A stretch of 64,000 bases of DNA from Vreelandella neptunia (GCF_034479615.1 NZ_CP140255.1:3596001-3660000); one strand, 5' to 3'. Positions 18,831 to 28,281 are shown, counted from the stretch's first letter. The notes: generated by a model from the sequence alone, not told the origin. Translations and numbers: made by a program.

Positions 18831-20375
18831 CTAGACTTGTACAGCATCCAAGCCGCTTGCCAAGCTTTTGACATATTCCCTGTCTCTAATATGCTGCTCA
18901 CTACTTTCTGTAATTTTTTTGATGCTGGCATCAAGATCAGTAAGAGATTGCTCTTTCGATGAAGAAATCAATTTTCTTGATTCATCCAAGATTGCGGAAC
19001 CGATGTCGCTAGCGATGCTCTCGATTAATTGATGTAGAGTAAGGGTTTGGCGTTGCTGTTCTTCGTTCTTTTTATCTTGTTCAGCAGAGGCTGAATAGAT
19101 CTCATAGGCCGACACAAGTACAGTGACTGTCCAATTAGCTTTATTAGCCCACTGGCCAAGGGTCTTTTCCCAGCGGCCCTTAATGCCAGGAATTTTCAGC
19201 TTACGAAGTAACAAAAAGCCTTCTTTCAGGGTATTGCTGTCAATATTTTTAGCACCAGTAACCAGGGCCTGTTCGATGGATTCTCTAATATGTGAGCGAC
19301 CTTCACCACTTCGTGTCTCAATTGAAATATCTACAGTCGCGTTCATCTCATTGGTAACGCTTTCACAGCGTTGCTGTAAGAAACCAGAAGTGGAGCTAAC
19401 AACTTTGTCCGCCAGCTGTAAGATCTCACTCTCTAGCTCCACTTGAGTTGTTGAGCGATTCATTATGGAGGCAATTTCTGGTTTCGACCGAACAATTTCC
19501 GCTCGGACATGATTGGCTACCTGAGAATCAAGCAGCGCGTATTGACGAATGACTTCGTCTCGTTGGTATTGTAGGTTCTTTAACTCGGCTGTTTCATCAC
19601 CATTTGCTTCATCGGCAATAGCCTTAAGCGAAGGCGTCACAAGGCATTGATGGATATGTTTACGTAAACGATCCAAATAATGGTAATCATTATCAAAACG
19701 GCGTAACCAGGACAAGAAAACAGTTTCAAAATGAACAATACCTGAATGTTCAGCCAATAATTCCGAACCTTTTAGGCGCGCCTTCATAGCAGTTTTGATG
19801 TTGACCGGAAGCACGGGGATTTCACCAACGCGCTGCAGATCTATTTGGTGAGAGGCTGCATATTGAGCCATGATATCTGTCAAGCGAGCCAATGCTTCAG
19901 GCAACGCTTCTGGGGCTAACTCGTGGTTATACACAATGAATATTTGCTTGTCGCGAGCCAACATACTGAACATACGTTCATATACATCCTTTACGTCCTG
20001 ATCACCCTGGCGAATTACAAAAAGAATCAGCTCTGAGCGATCAATCTGAGCATCAGTCAAAGCTTCATGCTCAATAGGCGCGTTAACGCCAGGGGTGTCT
20101 AACAGATAGCATCCATTCCAGTGGTAACGATCCGCAGTGGCCGTTTTGGGAATATCGCCAATCGCCGCCACTTCCTCCATCACTAGTGCATTAATCAGGC
20201 TGCTTTTACCAGCGTTATAGCTCCCAAAAAGCATCACCTGCAATAGTGATTCTTCTTTTTTGGCTTTGTATTCCGCTTTAAGCGCCATCGTCCGCACGGC
20301 ACCTAAATAGCGTTCTGCAGTTTCGAACAACCCATTCAGATTCTGCTCAATTTTATCAATGGCACTTATGTTCAT
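18831..20375 (-). CDS. Dynamin-like GTPase (third of three)
   Basis: The 514-residue protein has an N-terminal GTPase domain: G1 GSYNAGKSS near residue 53, G3 LLDTPGV and a G4 position reading YNHE rather than NKxD, so nucleotide specificity may be relaxed. A long helical region with coiled-coil character follows, as in bacterial dynamin-like proteins. Its start overlaps the previous gene by 20 bp, and GGTGAG lies upstream. It is the last gene of the six-gene operon running from 24029. Dynamin-family proteins bind or remodel membranes; some act in anti-phage defence by delaying lysis or sealing membranes. Confidence 0.78.
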   Translation of the reverse strand: MNISAIDKIEQNLNGLFETAERYLGAVRTMALKAEYKAKKEESLLQVMLFGSYNAGKSSLINALVMEEVAAIGDIPKTATADRYHWNGCYLLDTPGVNAPIEHEALTDAQIDRSELILFVIRQGDQDVKDVYERMFSMLARDKQIFIVYNHELAPEALPEALARLTDIMAQYAASHQIDLQRVGEIPVLPVNIKTAMKARLKGSELLAEHSGIVHFETVFLSWLRRFDNDYHYLDRLRKHIHQCLVTPSLKAIADEANGDETAELKNLQYQRDEVIRQYALLDSQVANHVRAEIVRSKPEIASIMNRSTTQVELESEILQLADKVVSSTSGFLQQRCESVTNEMNATVDISIETRSGEGRSHIRESIEQALVTGAKNIDSNTLKEGFLLLRKLKIPGIKGRWEKTLGQWANKANWTVTVLVSAYEIYSASAEQDKKNEEQQRQTLTLHQLIESIASDIGSAILDESRKLISSSKEQSLTDLDASIKKITESSEQHIRDREYVKSLASGLDAVQV

Positions 20376-22065
20376 TATCTATCTCACCTTTGGCTTTACT
20401 TAGCTTGTTATCAAATGCTTTGACTTCATTTCTTATTCGACCCGAGCTAGTTTTCATCTCCGTCAATGTTTGTGTCCAAGGCTCAAATGCCCGATCGATG
20501 ATACTAGGCAACTTCTGATTGAGCTTTTCCAAGGTATCCTCAACCGCTTTGGTGGCGTCGACTCCTACCTGCTCTTTCACAATTTCTGTTTCAACCAAGT
20601 ACTCCCCACCCGCGCCGCCAGCAAGACTGCCCACAATGCCACCCACAATAGTGCCAACGGGACCGAGAAAACTCCCAGCGGCGGCCCCTGCTATCGCCCC
20701 TCCTGCAGAGGCTGCGGCTTGCATAGCTCGGCCGGTCTCCTTGGAGTATTCAATCTCTACATCGGTAAAGTCACCGATGTCTTCCACGTCAATCTCCACC
20801 AGGATCGTATTCACATTTCCGACAAAGCTCTCTACTGAATGACGCATTACCGCAAACAAGCGCTCAGTCACCAACGTATTGATGCGACTGGCTAACTGGG
20901 ACCGGTCTTTGTTTGCCTTTAACTCCTCAGCCCAGTCTGTCACTCGTTCAGCCAGCTCCTGCTGCAACTTAGTCAGTGTCTCCTGGCGGCGTTGGGTTAA
21001 GGAGAGAGTCTCGTAGGAGATCAATTGATCAAGTTCGTCAATCTTGGGTAACAGTTCAATCTGGATAGAAGAACGAACGGATCGATCCAAATAATTGATG
21101 ATCTGCTGACGCGCTTTACGCGGTTTATAATCACTTGCCACGTTGACTAGGCCAGCCATTCGACTATCCAGCTCAGCAAGGCCGCTAGCCTGCCAGTCGT
21201 GCTTGGAATCCTGTGACTCTTTGTAGGCATGCACAGAAACCGACAAGGGGTGCCGAACCTCAGTTTGACTACCGAGCTTTTCCATGGATCGGCGATAAAC
21301 ATCCTCTTCCTGCTCTTTGCGATTTTCGGGACTCTTATTTATCAGTATGCTGAACAGGTTACCTTCATCATCACAGTCTTCTTCTCTGACATCGCTCCGA
21401 GTAATGACCGGCAAAAGTGGCTTGCCACTTTCCATCTCAATTTTCAGGTCATCCAGTTCCTGTACCTGCCCTGGTGATGTAGAGGGAGTTAGCCAAAGAA
21501 CTGCATCGGCGCTGTCGGTAAAACGACGAGTGAGTTCTCCATTTTCATCTGTCACAGAATGCAGCCCAGGCGAATCCAACAATACCAATTTGCCATCCAG
21601 CTCGACACCTTGAATTCTTGCTGTGGTCTCAGTAATACCTTCCAGGAAGGGTTCCTGGGTATAGCAGAGTTCACCCTCCTCCAGGTAAAAGAACTTTACC
21701 TTGTCTGCAGTAAACAAAGACGCCACATAATTGCAGAGAGAACTCTTGCCGGCATTGACCTTGCCAAATACCAGCAAGATAGCCTTGTCGTAGAAATGTT
21801 GTGATAGTTCACGAGTGGTTTTGCCAGCATCCCAATCCTCCGCCCACTTGCTAATAACGCCAGCTAGCTGACGCTCAACTGCCTTGGCAGCTTCCATAAG
21901 CGGATTGCTTTCCTGCAGCTCACTCCGCACGGGAGAAATTCTTGTAACCTTTTTAATGAAATGGTCTCGGATTTCCATTAAAGCTTCTTCGCCAGCATTA
22001 ATCTGCTCAAAAGATTGGGCGAAATTTTCAACCTCCTGGATCAGGCGGCTATTTGAACTCGTCAT
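20356..22065 (-). CDS. Dynamin-like GTPase with glycine-zipper segment (second of three)
   Basis: The 569-residue protein has G1 GKVNAGKSS near residue 97, G3 LLDSPGL and G4 TRSD. After a helical stalk-like region it carries a glycine-zipper segment around residues 430-465 (AGGAIAGAAAGSFLGP...VGG pattern), a hydrophobic Gly/Ala stretch suited to membrane insertion, and then a short helical tail. The layout (GTPase, stalk, membrane paddle, stalk) matches bacterial dynamin-like proteins. Its start overlaps the preceding small gene by 17 bp and its end overlaps the next GTPase, so expression is coupled. It may form hetero-oligomers with the partner GTPases. Confidence 0.8.
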   Translation of the reverse strand: MTSSNSRLIQEVENFAQSFEQINAGEEALMEIRDHFIKKVTRISPVRSELQESNPLMEAAKAVERQLAGVISKWAEDWDAGKTTRELSQHFYDKAILLVFGKVNAGKSSLCNYVASLFTADKVKFFYLEEGELCYTQEPFLEGITETTARIQGVELDGKLVLLDSPGLHSVTDENGELTRRFTDSADAVLWLTPSTSPGQVQELDDLKIEMESGKPLLPVITRSDVREEDCDDEGNLFSILINKSPENRKEQEEDVYRRSMEKLGSQTEVRHPLSVSVHAYKESQDSKHDWQASGLAELDSRMAGLVNVASDYKPRKARQQIINYLDRSVRSSIQIELLPKIDELDQLISYETLSLTQRRQETLTKLQQELAERVTDWAEELKANKDRSQLASRINTLVTERLFAVMRHSVESFVGNVNTILVEIDVEDIGDFTDVEIEYSKETGRAMQAAASAGGAIAGAAAGSFLGPVGTIVGGIVGSLAGGAGGEYLVETEIVKEQVGVDATKAVEDTLEKLNQKLPSIIDRAFEPWTQTLTEMKTSSGRIRNEVKAFDNKLSKAKGEIDNEHKCH

Positions 22066-22489
22066 TCAGCGTCTCCAATTGCGACATAGCGCCCTCAAGA
22101 TTTTGCAGTTCCTTTTGCAGGCTAGTAACCGATTGCTGCTGCTCCTTAAACCTCACCGTTGACTGCAGTAAGATAGTGTCACCCTGCATCGCTGCATTTG
22201 CCTGAGCTAAGGAGGAAACACTGAGTAGTGTCGCTAACTCGTTACGTAATGGTTCCTCGTCGGGTACCCCGTATTTTTTGGCTAGGTTTTTGGTTACGCG
22301 ATCGGCATAAGACTGCAACTCCTCCTTTCTGGCCAAGGTTTCCTTACGCTTGTGCTCTTTCTTTAATTTACGTTCTTCGTCACGTATGGCGCCGTCCGAA
22401 CTTCCTGAAGAGCTATCATCTGCCACCGCTGCGGTTATCGCGGCGGCAGCTGCCACGATTGCACCACCAATTAACCAAGGTATTGCCAT
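22049..22489 (-). CDS. Small membrane-anchored coiled-coil protein
   Basis: The 146-residue protein has one N-terminal membrane helix (residues ~5-24, Ala/Ile-rich), a Ser/Asp linker and then a strongly charged coiled coil to the C-terminus, broken by KKYGVPDEEPLRNELATLL. AAGGAG lies 7 nt before the ATG. It sits between the first and second GTPase genes with short spacing or overlap on both sides. It is not a known family to me; it probably tethers or scaffolds the GTPases at the inner membrane. Confidence 0.7.
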   Translation of the reverse strand: MAIPWLIGGAIVAAAAAITAAVADDSSSGSSDGAIRDEERKLKKEHKRKETLARKEELQSYADRVTKNLAKKYGVPDEEPLRNELATLLSVSSLAQANAAMQGDTILLQSTVRFKEQQQSVTSLQKELQNLEGAMSQLETLNDEFK

Positions 22490-22501
22490 CCTCTGTCTCC
22501 T

Positions 22502-23353
22502 TTACATCAAATCTAGCTTCACAGCGCGATCGACTATTTTGTTTCGAGCGTTTTCCACATCGAACCAAAACCCTTTTTTATATTTCTCCATGTTGCTCGT
22601 GGCACTTCTGAGTGAGTTTTTACGGTCATTAATCAATTCTGTCAGCTCAACCCGGGCTTTTCGTATCAGACGCTGAGCCTCTTTCTGGCGTAGTTCAACC
22701 ACGTCGCCTTTCAATGTGTTCAGATAAGATAAGAACTCAAGTATGCCACTGGCCTTAATGAACCCATTTTTATCTTCGTGAATACCTCGGGTATAACGGA
22801 GTGCAGATACTTTGGATATCTGCAAATCTGGCAGTTGAGATCGAATTTCACTTACTACCTGTTCCAGATCTTCTGGTGTTACCTGGTCGATCTGGGTCAG
22901 TACCAATACCAGCTTGCTACGATAGTTGCTGTCCTGGCGCATTAACTGCTGGTATAGCTGCATCTCACTCCTGTCTAGTTCACCGGCCTTGACGTTGTGT
23001 ATTAGGCACAAAATATCGGCACTTTCTAAAGCGGCTTTCATTGCCCGCCGGTCATCTTCACCACTCACATCCGCATCCAGTCCAGGTGTATCTATCCATG
23101 TGACGTCATCATGAATAAACTCGCTGACCGACAATGTTTCTCGTTTATCCGCTACCTTGAATATTTCCTGACCAATCAGCGCGTTCAGCAAGGTACTCTT
23201 GCCATGGTTATATTTGCCAAATACCGCAACTTTCGGCTGCTCACTACTACTAAGTAATACTGATAGTCGACGCAGATTGGCTCGTGAGCTGGGGAGTAGT
23301 GCTTCCAACTGACTTAACCTTTCATCCAAGCTCACATTCTGGTCTAACGTCAT
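22502..23353 (-). CDS. Era/dynamin-like GTPase (first of three)
   Basis: This 283-residue GTPase has G1 GKYNHGKSTLL near residue 49, G3 WIDTPGL and G4 LTQID (TQxD form), followed by a helical C-terminal arm. It is shorter than the other two GTPases and has no obvious membrane segment. The ATG at 23353 is chosen over an upstream TTG because GGAG is suitably spaced. The start lies inside the end of the YkgJ-like gene. It may be the regulatory or adaptor GTPase of the set. Confidence 0.8.
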   Translation of the reverse strand: MTLDQNVSLDERLSQLEALLPSSRANLRRLSVLLSSSEQPKVAVFGKYNHGKSTLLNALIGQEIFKVADKRETLSVSEFIHDDVTWIDTPGLDADVSGEDDRRAMKAALESADILCLIHNVKAGELDRSEMQLYQQLMRQDSNYRSKLVLVLTQIDQVTPEDLEQVVSEIRSQLPDLQISKVSALRYTRGIHEDKNGFIKASGILEFLSYLNTLKGDVVELRQKEAQRLIRKARVELTELINDRKNSLRSATSNMEKYKKGFWFDVENARNKIVDRAVKLDLM

Positions 23354-23634
23354 AGATCCACTCTCCAATCCAACGGCAAACCTGCCGCCTCTTGTAATTG
23401 ATTACACACTAGTGCGTTGCCAAGGTAATACTCTTCAAGAGACATCAGATCACTAGCAAACACCTGATATCCATCATCGATTCGACAGGCTAGTGGCCTT
23501 TGATCATAAATAGTGCAGCCGATATCCGACCGATAATAAATGCAAACCCCATCACCGCGATTGTAACTACGCAACATCTCCACTTTGTGGATATTCTGAC
23601 AGCACAGGCCGCACCGGGTGCAGGGAAAGCTCAT
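23350..23634 (-). CDS. YkgJ-family cysteine-cluster protein
   Basis: The 94-residue protein begins FPCTRCGLCCQNI and later has GDGVCIYY, GCTIYDQRPLACR and CNQL, the Cys arrangement of the YkgJ/CxxCxxCC family that binds zinc or an iron-sulfur cluster. The start ATG overlaps the TerB-like gene stop by 4 bp. It is second in the GTPase operon. In the family the role is unknown; a redox or metal-sensing subunit is possible here. Confidence 0.8.
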   Translation of the reverse strand: MSFPCTRCGLCCQNIHKVEMLRSYNRGDGVCIYYRSDIGCTIYDQRPLACRIDDGYQVFASDLMSLEEYYLGNALVCNQLQEAAGLPLDWRVDL

Positions 23635-24029
23635 AGGTGTATCAAGGCCTCACCCTGAACGAAAAGAGACAAAATACTCTTGGCCCATTCCTTATAGACA
23701 ACAGCTAGATTAGGGTTCAGGCCAAAGCGTTCCACTATTTCTTCAAGCGTACCCTCTTCAGCCCGATGCATGTGACCGTCTGAAAATACAAGTGCCATCA
23801 ACTCAAGCAATGCAATTTTTTTGTGGCTATCTTCCTGGAATACCTCAAGTACCGCCGCTAAATCAAACTGTTCTGGATCGTAGAATACATCGTCGACCTG
23901 CATCTCCATGCAATACTTATCAATGATTATCCTTTCCTCCTTACTAAAATCATCATCGATATGTGCGACATGATGTGCGATTTGAAGGAATGCTTCTTTT
24001 TCGGTTAAAGTCAGTCGGTTTAAAAACAT
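23631..24029 (-). CDS. TerB-like protein, first gene of the GTPase operon
   Basis: The 132-residue helical protein resembles the TerB/DjlA-N fold: FLQIAHHVAHIDDDFSKEERIIIDKY is the acidic helical hairpin, and LLELMALVFSDGHMHRAEEGTLEEI repeats the pattern (aD-GxxxxxE). TerB domains are linked to membrane-associated stress and phage-resistance complexes. ATG 24029 has AGGAG 5 nt before it and is preferred over an upstream in-frame ATG. It heads the six-gene operon. Confidence 0.72.
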   Translation of the reverse strand: MFLNRLTLTEKEAFLQIAHHVAHIDDDFSKEERIIIDKYCMEMQVDDVFYDPEQFDLAAVLEVFQEDSHKKIALLELMALVFSDGHMHRAEEGTLEEIVERFGLNPNLAVVYKEWAKSILSLFVQGEALIHL

Positions 24030-24251
24030 TTCAACTCCTGTAATTGTTACTTTCATTCACGCTCAAATAGCGAATCTAGGCACTTATGGCCAAACCGCTT
24101 TACAACACTTAGCGAGGTCGTTGAGCTCTACATTTCTTACTTATGCAAACCTTTTGGCCATTAATACCACTCCCTCACTAGATTGAGTTCTGCCAAAAAT
24201 GCCCATGTCGTGCATCAACCCACTTTTATTGCTTAGAAACGGGTCCTGATT

Positions 24252-24425
24252 TTAATTCAGCGGGTATAGCCTTCCTGGGCAGGTCAATGTCGACGTGGCC
24301 CTTGCTGGGGATTTAGACGATACAGCCGGTTTGCTCGTAGTAGGTTTTGGCTTCGTTCTCAAGCATGATGAGAAAAAGGCAAACACAATCAAGGCGAACA
24401 GCAGGTCGGAACCGAGAACCGACAT
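24252..24425 (-). CDS. Possible small single-helix membrane protein
   Basis: A 57-codon frame encodes an N-terminal hydrophobic helix (LLFALIVFAFFSSCL) and a basic Ser/Pro/Lys tail. AAGGA precedes the ATG closely (1 nt, poor spacing). An antisense frame of similar size overlaps it, so coding is uncertain. No family recognised. Confidence 0.3.
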   Translation of the reverse strand: MSVLGSDLLFALIVFAFFSSCLRTKPKPTTSKPAVSSKSPARATSTLTCPGRLYPLN

Positions 24426-24571
24426 GTCCTTGAGCAGAACAAAGCACAACTCGCCCAAACTCGACCTGCTTGACAGCTCCTAGCGGCCTGGGAGGTGCTG
24501 ATAGCGCTTGTCTTCTTTCATGGAGTGCTCCGCTGGCAGGGGCACCGCACTACGGTGGTGCCCACCCAACC

Positions 24572-25042
24572 TTAAAGTTCGCTGCTACAATTACCACTTG
24601 CTGCCATGCTCAGTTCGCTGACTTCACGCATGCCGCTGGCTTCGTCATGGTGCCTTAAGTTCGCGCCAGCAACGAAGGCTCCCAAACGGATATACTGCTC
24701 AACGAAGTAGTTGTTACCTGCCTCTGTGAACAGCTTCAGGGTGTTGGGAGAAAACTCGGACTCGGTTGCAACCTTATGCTCCTGGCCACCATCTACTTGG
24801 TGATAGAAGAACACCCCACGGGCACTCTAGCCAATGCACTCGCCATTGATCCAGATATCCTTTTTCAGGGTCGCACCAATTGGAGAGTCCTTGCGGAATA
24901 CGTAGATACCCGCTTTACCACTAGACGGTTGGTTAAACTCTTTTGCTTCGGTTGACTCTTGCTGAGTTGACATATTGACTGATCCACAGCCTGTCATAAT
25001 CGTCAAAAGAGCGAGCGCTGCGATAGACTTGATCAACTTCAT
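24572..25042 (-). pseudogene. DUF2846-type lipoprotein broken by an in-frame TAG
   Basis: The gene begins at 25042 with a lipoprotein signal (LLTIMTGC lipobox) and an AGIYVFRKDSPIG...IWINGECIG segment matching DUF2846. A TAG at 24827-24829 stops translation at residue 71. The same frame continues without interruption to a natural stop at 24572, encoding the rest of the domain (FFYHQVDGGQEHKV, LFTEAGNNYFVEQYIRLG). A single nonsense change therefore truncates a 156-codon gene. A suppressor or sequencing error is the only alternative. Confidence 0.78.
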
Positions 25043-25258
25043 TACCGCTCCCTTATGCTTTTTTAAAGACTGCTCTCGAATGCCATCCTAAATTGAGGCC
25101 ACCATGACCACGCATTCGGCGTTACACCAAATTCCTTTGCTTCATAACCATTTGCTAAGGTCACCTAATCTTTTGAGATAGATACCACAGATGAGTGTTC
25201 TAAATTTGGCAACAGCCCACATCACATGCCTTAATTTGCCGTTATGGTTACTTACCTT

Positions 25259-25948
25259 TCATTCATCTATCTGTTCCCAAACAACATCGGTAATGTTGCG
25301 GGCACGCTGCCCCTGGCCACGAAGCTGAAGTACAAAGCTCATGGCATCCCTCAGCACTACTCCATTTTCATCATTGTCAAAGCCAATCACTGCATTTGGA
25401 TCAAACAGGTGTAGCGCATTGACCATTGCGTCAACTGCCGCATCACGTTCGAGAAAATCGTCGTACTCCAATTCAGACAGCTCCGCTAGCAACTTGCAAT
25501 CCACCAGGGTGCCATCCAGCCAGTTAGTAGCTTCGGTATAGCCCACGCACCAGCGCAAACGAGATTCTTCAATGCAAGCCTCCATGGTGGTGGAGTTTTT
25601 GCCAACAAAGCAGCTGCCGAGCAACACACCGTCAATGCGGTAGCGTTTGGAATAGCGGGCCACAATGAGCAGCAAGTCAAGCATGGGAATACCTGCGATC
25701 TCTTTGCCAAAACCGTGCGCCGCTATGTAGACAATCCTGCTATCTAGATCGCCTTTACAAAGGCACTCTAGAGCCATTTCAAAGCTCTTTTTATCGTAGA
25801 AATTGGCATAGTGAACATCCGTATCACCAGTCAGTTTTGCTACCCCCTCGACAAAGGGAATCACACTGCTGCGATTGGCATCCCGGTCATCCAGTTCCCA
25901 AGGAGACTCAAGCACCAGAATGGCCCGGCTTGCGTGACGTAAACTCAT
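25259..25948 (-). CDS. Caspase/CHAT-like (clan CD) cysteine-protease-fold protein
   Basis: The 229-residue protein shows the two hallmark motifs of clan CD peptidases: a hydrophobic strand ending in His-Gly (IVYIAAHGFG, H78) and a second strand ending in Ser-Cys (IDGVLLGSCFVG, C113), in the expected order with 35 residues between. A conserved-looking CVGYTEATNWLDG segment follows. It has no fused sensor domain, signal peptide or membrane helix. Stand-alone caspase- or CHAT-like proteins can be cell-killing effectors, but the partner that would activate it is not evident; the GTPase operon lies on the same strand about 1.2 kb away. Confidence 0.6.
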   Translation of the reverse strand: MSLRHASRAILVLESPWELDDRDANRSSVIPFVEGVAKLTGDTDVHYANFYDKKSFEMALECLCKGDLDSRIVYIAAHGFGKEIAGIPMLDLLLIVARYSKRYRIDGVLLGSCFVGKNSTTMEACIEESRLRWCVGYTEATNWLDGTLVDCKLLAELSELEYDDFLERDAAVDAMVNALHLFDPNAVIGFDNDENGVVLRDAMSFVLQLRGQGQRARNITDVVWEQIDE

Positions 25949-25975
25949 TATTAAGATTCCAATGTATATGTATAT

Positions 25976-26137
25976 TTAGGATAAATCGTGGCTAGCAACT
26001 GCGCAGCGTTCAATACACTTACAGTCGCGGTTCACCACACGAGTGCTGGGGAAGTAGAAAGCTGTCATACCTACTTTCTTGTTGCAGCCAGTCACAACAG
26101 AAAAAGCTGCCAGGAGAGTAAGTCTTAGCTCCGACAT
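25976..26137 (-). CDS. Possible small lipoprotein
   Basis: A 53-codon frame begins MSELRLTLLAAFSVVTGCNKK, a short lipoprotein signal with lipobox VVTGC, followed by about 35 residues containing three Cys. The ribosome site is weak. It sits 28 bp upstream of the caspase-like gene on the same strand. It could be a real small lipoprotein or a truncated gene. Confidence 0.4.
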   Translation of the reverse strand: MSELRLTLLAAFSVVTGCNKKVGMTAFYFPSTRVVNRDCKCIERCAVASHDLS

Positions 26138-26340
26138 TCCGTGTCGCTCTGTACTCATCATGCCAACTAGCGGAAAAGTAAAATAAAATGAGGTTATCAC
26201 TATGGTGGATGAGGAGATAGGTCACATCCCAAATACTTAACTAAGCACTTAGTACTAGCCTAAACCAACTAAGCGACACTTAATGTCGCATTCATCTATC
26301 ACAATCAGTCAACCACGATGCCTTTAGGTTAAAACACCCG

Positions 26341-27579
26341 ATGCGTTCTTTGATCAGCCAAACATTTTCATCCACCTGCCTTGGACGTCTTTCAGGATTT
26401 TTCCGGCACTTCTGGCCTAAAAATAACCCGCACTGCCATAACCGCATTGTGTTTGATTTGTCTTCTGCCGTTGGCTACCAAATGGAAGTACGGCTTTCGC
26501 CCTGGCAGTCAGACGCGCCGTTTTCGTGGGTTAGTAAGGCAGAAGGTGCACAGCTAGCAACGGGTGCGTTTTTGGAGCCCCCGGGCATCAGCTGGGAGGT
26601 GCTTATTGAAACCCATGGAGAGACGCTAACGAAGGGTATGCCTGGCACGCTGATTCAGGTTATTAATGCGGTGCCTTTTCTAGGCGTTGAAATAGCGCAG
26701 GTTGCTGGCCGGTTAGAAGCAGCCTTAGACATGGTAGTGTCATCGCCGCTGCTGCTCATACTGCTGGTAGAAAAGGGGGCACAAGAAAGGTGGTCAGCGG
26801 ATACCTTCGCAGCATTGCTGTGTCACAAGCAATCAACGCTATGTGCAGCCGCAGGTTTACCCGCAACGCGATCATGCGCCAAGTTGCTGCGTCGCTGCCA
26901 GCTTGGCCCAATGATTCGGCGCGAACTCTTAGCGCTAAAACGGGGGCTAAATAACCCCGGCAACAGCGAGTTTGTGCGTCATCAACCTTGTGTTCACGCC
27001 AGGCACCTTATCTTTTTAGCCAACTATGAGGGCGCACGCTGGCCGGGGTTGCTTACGCTTATTGACGAGGCACTAACCCAAGCTCCCCATTACCGTGGTA
27101 GTGCTTGGCTTAAAGCGATGCTGGTGGATACCCAGCGCATGTTAGCTACAGGATCAGAAGCCCTCTACCCCGTAGTCTCATTGGCGACCTTTCAAGCCTT
27201 ACACGACCGGTTAGTGGATGTTTTTAATGGTCACGCAACCGCGGGCAACCTTCAAAGTAGCGCCACTGAACTGGAGCAACGCCATGGCCCCTACCCTACG
27301 CCGTCCTTGCCTAATACAACGTTAATTACCGCCATCACTTCTTGGCAAGATTTACTCTTAGAGGGAGAGCGCATGCGGCACTGCGTGGGCAGTTACAGCA
27401 GCGCCGTCGCCAACGGACAAGTCGCTATCTATCACCTGCAGCAACCTGAGCCCGTGACGGTTGCGATCACACCCCAGGGCCAGCGATGGGTGTTAAGCCA
27501 GGCAAGCGGCGTGCGAAACGCCCCACTCTCTAAGGAAGCAGAGCATTTCATACACGTGTGGCTAACGAAGCAGTCATAG
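26341..27579 (+). CDS. PcfJ-domain protein
   Basis: The 412-residue protein has a mostly helical N-terminal 330 residues and a C-terminal PcfJ-type domain with MRHCVGSYSSAVANGQVAIY at about residues 345-364, followed by a beta-rich tail. PcfJ-like proteins occur on conjugative plasmids, phages and islands; their function is unsettled. The start has no strong ribosome site, so an internal start is possible. It is the first of several same-strand genes up to 30417 with short gaps. Confidence 0.75.
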   Translation: MRSLISQTFSSTCLGRLSGFFRHFWPKNNPHCHNRIVFDLSSAVGYQMEVRLSPWQSDAPFSWVSKAEGAQLATGAFLEPPGISWEVLIETHGETLTKGMPGTLIQVINAVPFLGVEIAQVAGRLEAALDMVVSSPLLLILLVEKGAQERWSADTFAALLCHKQSTLCAAAGLPATRSCAKLLRRCQLGPMIRRELLALKRGLNNPGNSEFVRHQPCVHARHLIFLANYEGARWPGLLTLIDEALTQAPHYRGSAWLKAMLVDTQRMLATGSEALYPVVSLATFQALHDRLVDVFNGHATAGNLQSSATELEQRHGPYPTPSLPNTTLITAITSWQDLLLEGERMRHCVGSYSSAVANGQVAIYHLQQPEPVTVAITPQGQRWVLSQASGVRNAPLSKEAEHFIHVWLTKQS

Positions 27580-27660
27580 GTATACCGCATTTTTATGCGG
27601 CTTACGTTGTCGCACCCCTACCGTAGCTTATGACACCTCATCCTTGAGGAAAGGAAGGCT

Positions 27661-28281
27661 ATGGATATGTTGGTACGTTCATCTTCAGCAATGGCGGATG
27701 CACAGCAAGAGTTAGCGAAGTGGCAGTCGGATCGCGCTTATTGGGCAACAACACTCCCCGTCATGGAGATGCTCAGTGAGTTTTTAACCTTGGTCCCCGT
27801 GCTGCATCAGCAAATAGCGACAGCGAGCACCGATGGTCAGCATCTTTATTTTTGCCCTCGTTACAGCGCCACGCTCTCTGATGAGTCACGCCTTTTTTTA
27901 CATGCCCACCTAATCTGGCATTGCGTGGCCGGCCACTTAACCGCCCCACTTGTGGCTAATCAGCATCGTTGGCACTTAGCCTGTGACCATGAAGTCAATG
28001 CGCTGCTGTTAGCCCTTGGCGTATCGCTGCCATTGAATGCGCTGCTATTCCCCGTTTGCGTGGGCCGCAGCGCCATAGACGTATATCGCTGGCTTGAAGG
28101 ACACCCCCACTCATCACGAGAAGTTACCGCAGACATTCATCCCGCCGCACTATGGTGGCATCTCCCCCATGCCACTCCAGACCACCACATGACTGGGCTG
28201 TGGCGACGCCGGGCCCATTTGATTTCGCGGGAGCCCGATGCGCTGCCCGAGAGAGTCGCTAAGTTTTGTGAGGCACGTTAA
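27661..28281 (+). CDS. VWA-associated metallopeptidase-like (DUF2201 N-terminal) protein
   Basis: 206 residues. HAHLIWHCVAGHL (residues 81-93) and HRWHLACDHEVNALLLALGV match the helix pair of DUF2201 putative metallopeptidases (normally HExxHxxxGH, then W-xxAaDxxvN). The catalytic Glu is replaced by Leu (H83-L-I-W-H87), so hydrolysis is unlikely. The usual C-terminal VWA-like part is missing. A good AGGAAAGGAAGG site precedes the ATG. It lies between the PcfJ and WYL genes and may act as a binding partner rather than an enzyme. Confidence 0.65.
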   Translation: MDMLVRSSSAMADAQQELAKWQSDRAYWATTLPVMEMLSEFLTLVPVLHQQIATASTDGQHLYFCPRYSATLSDESRLFLHAHLIWHCVAGHLTAPLVANQHRWHLACDHEVNALLLALGVSLPLNALLFPVCVGRSAIDVYRWLEGHPHSSREVTADIHPAALWWHLPHATPDHHMTGLWRRRAHLISREPDALPERVAKFCEAR

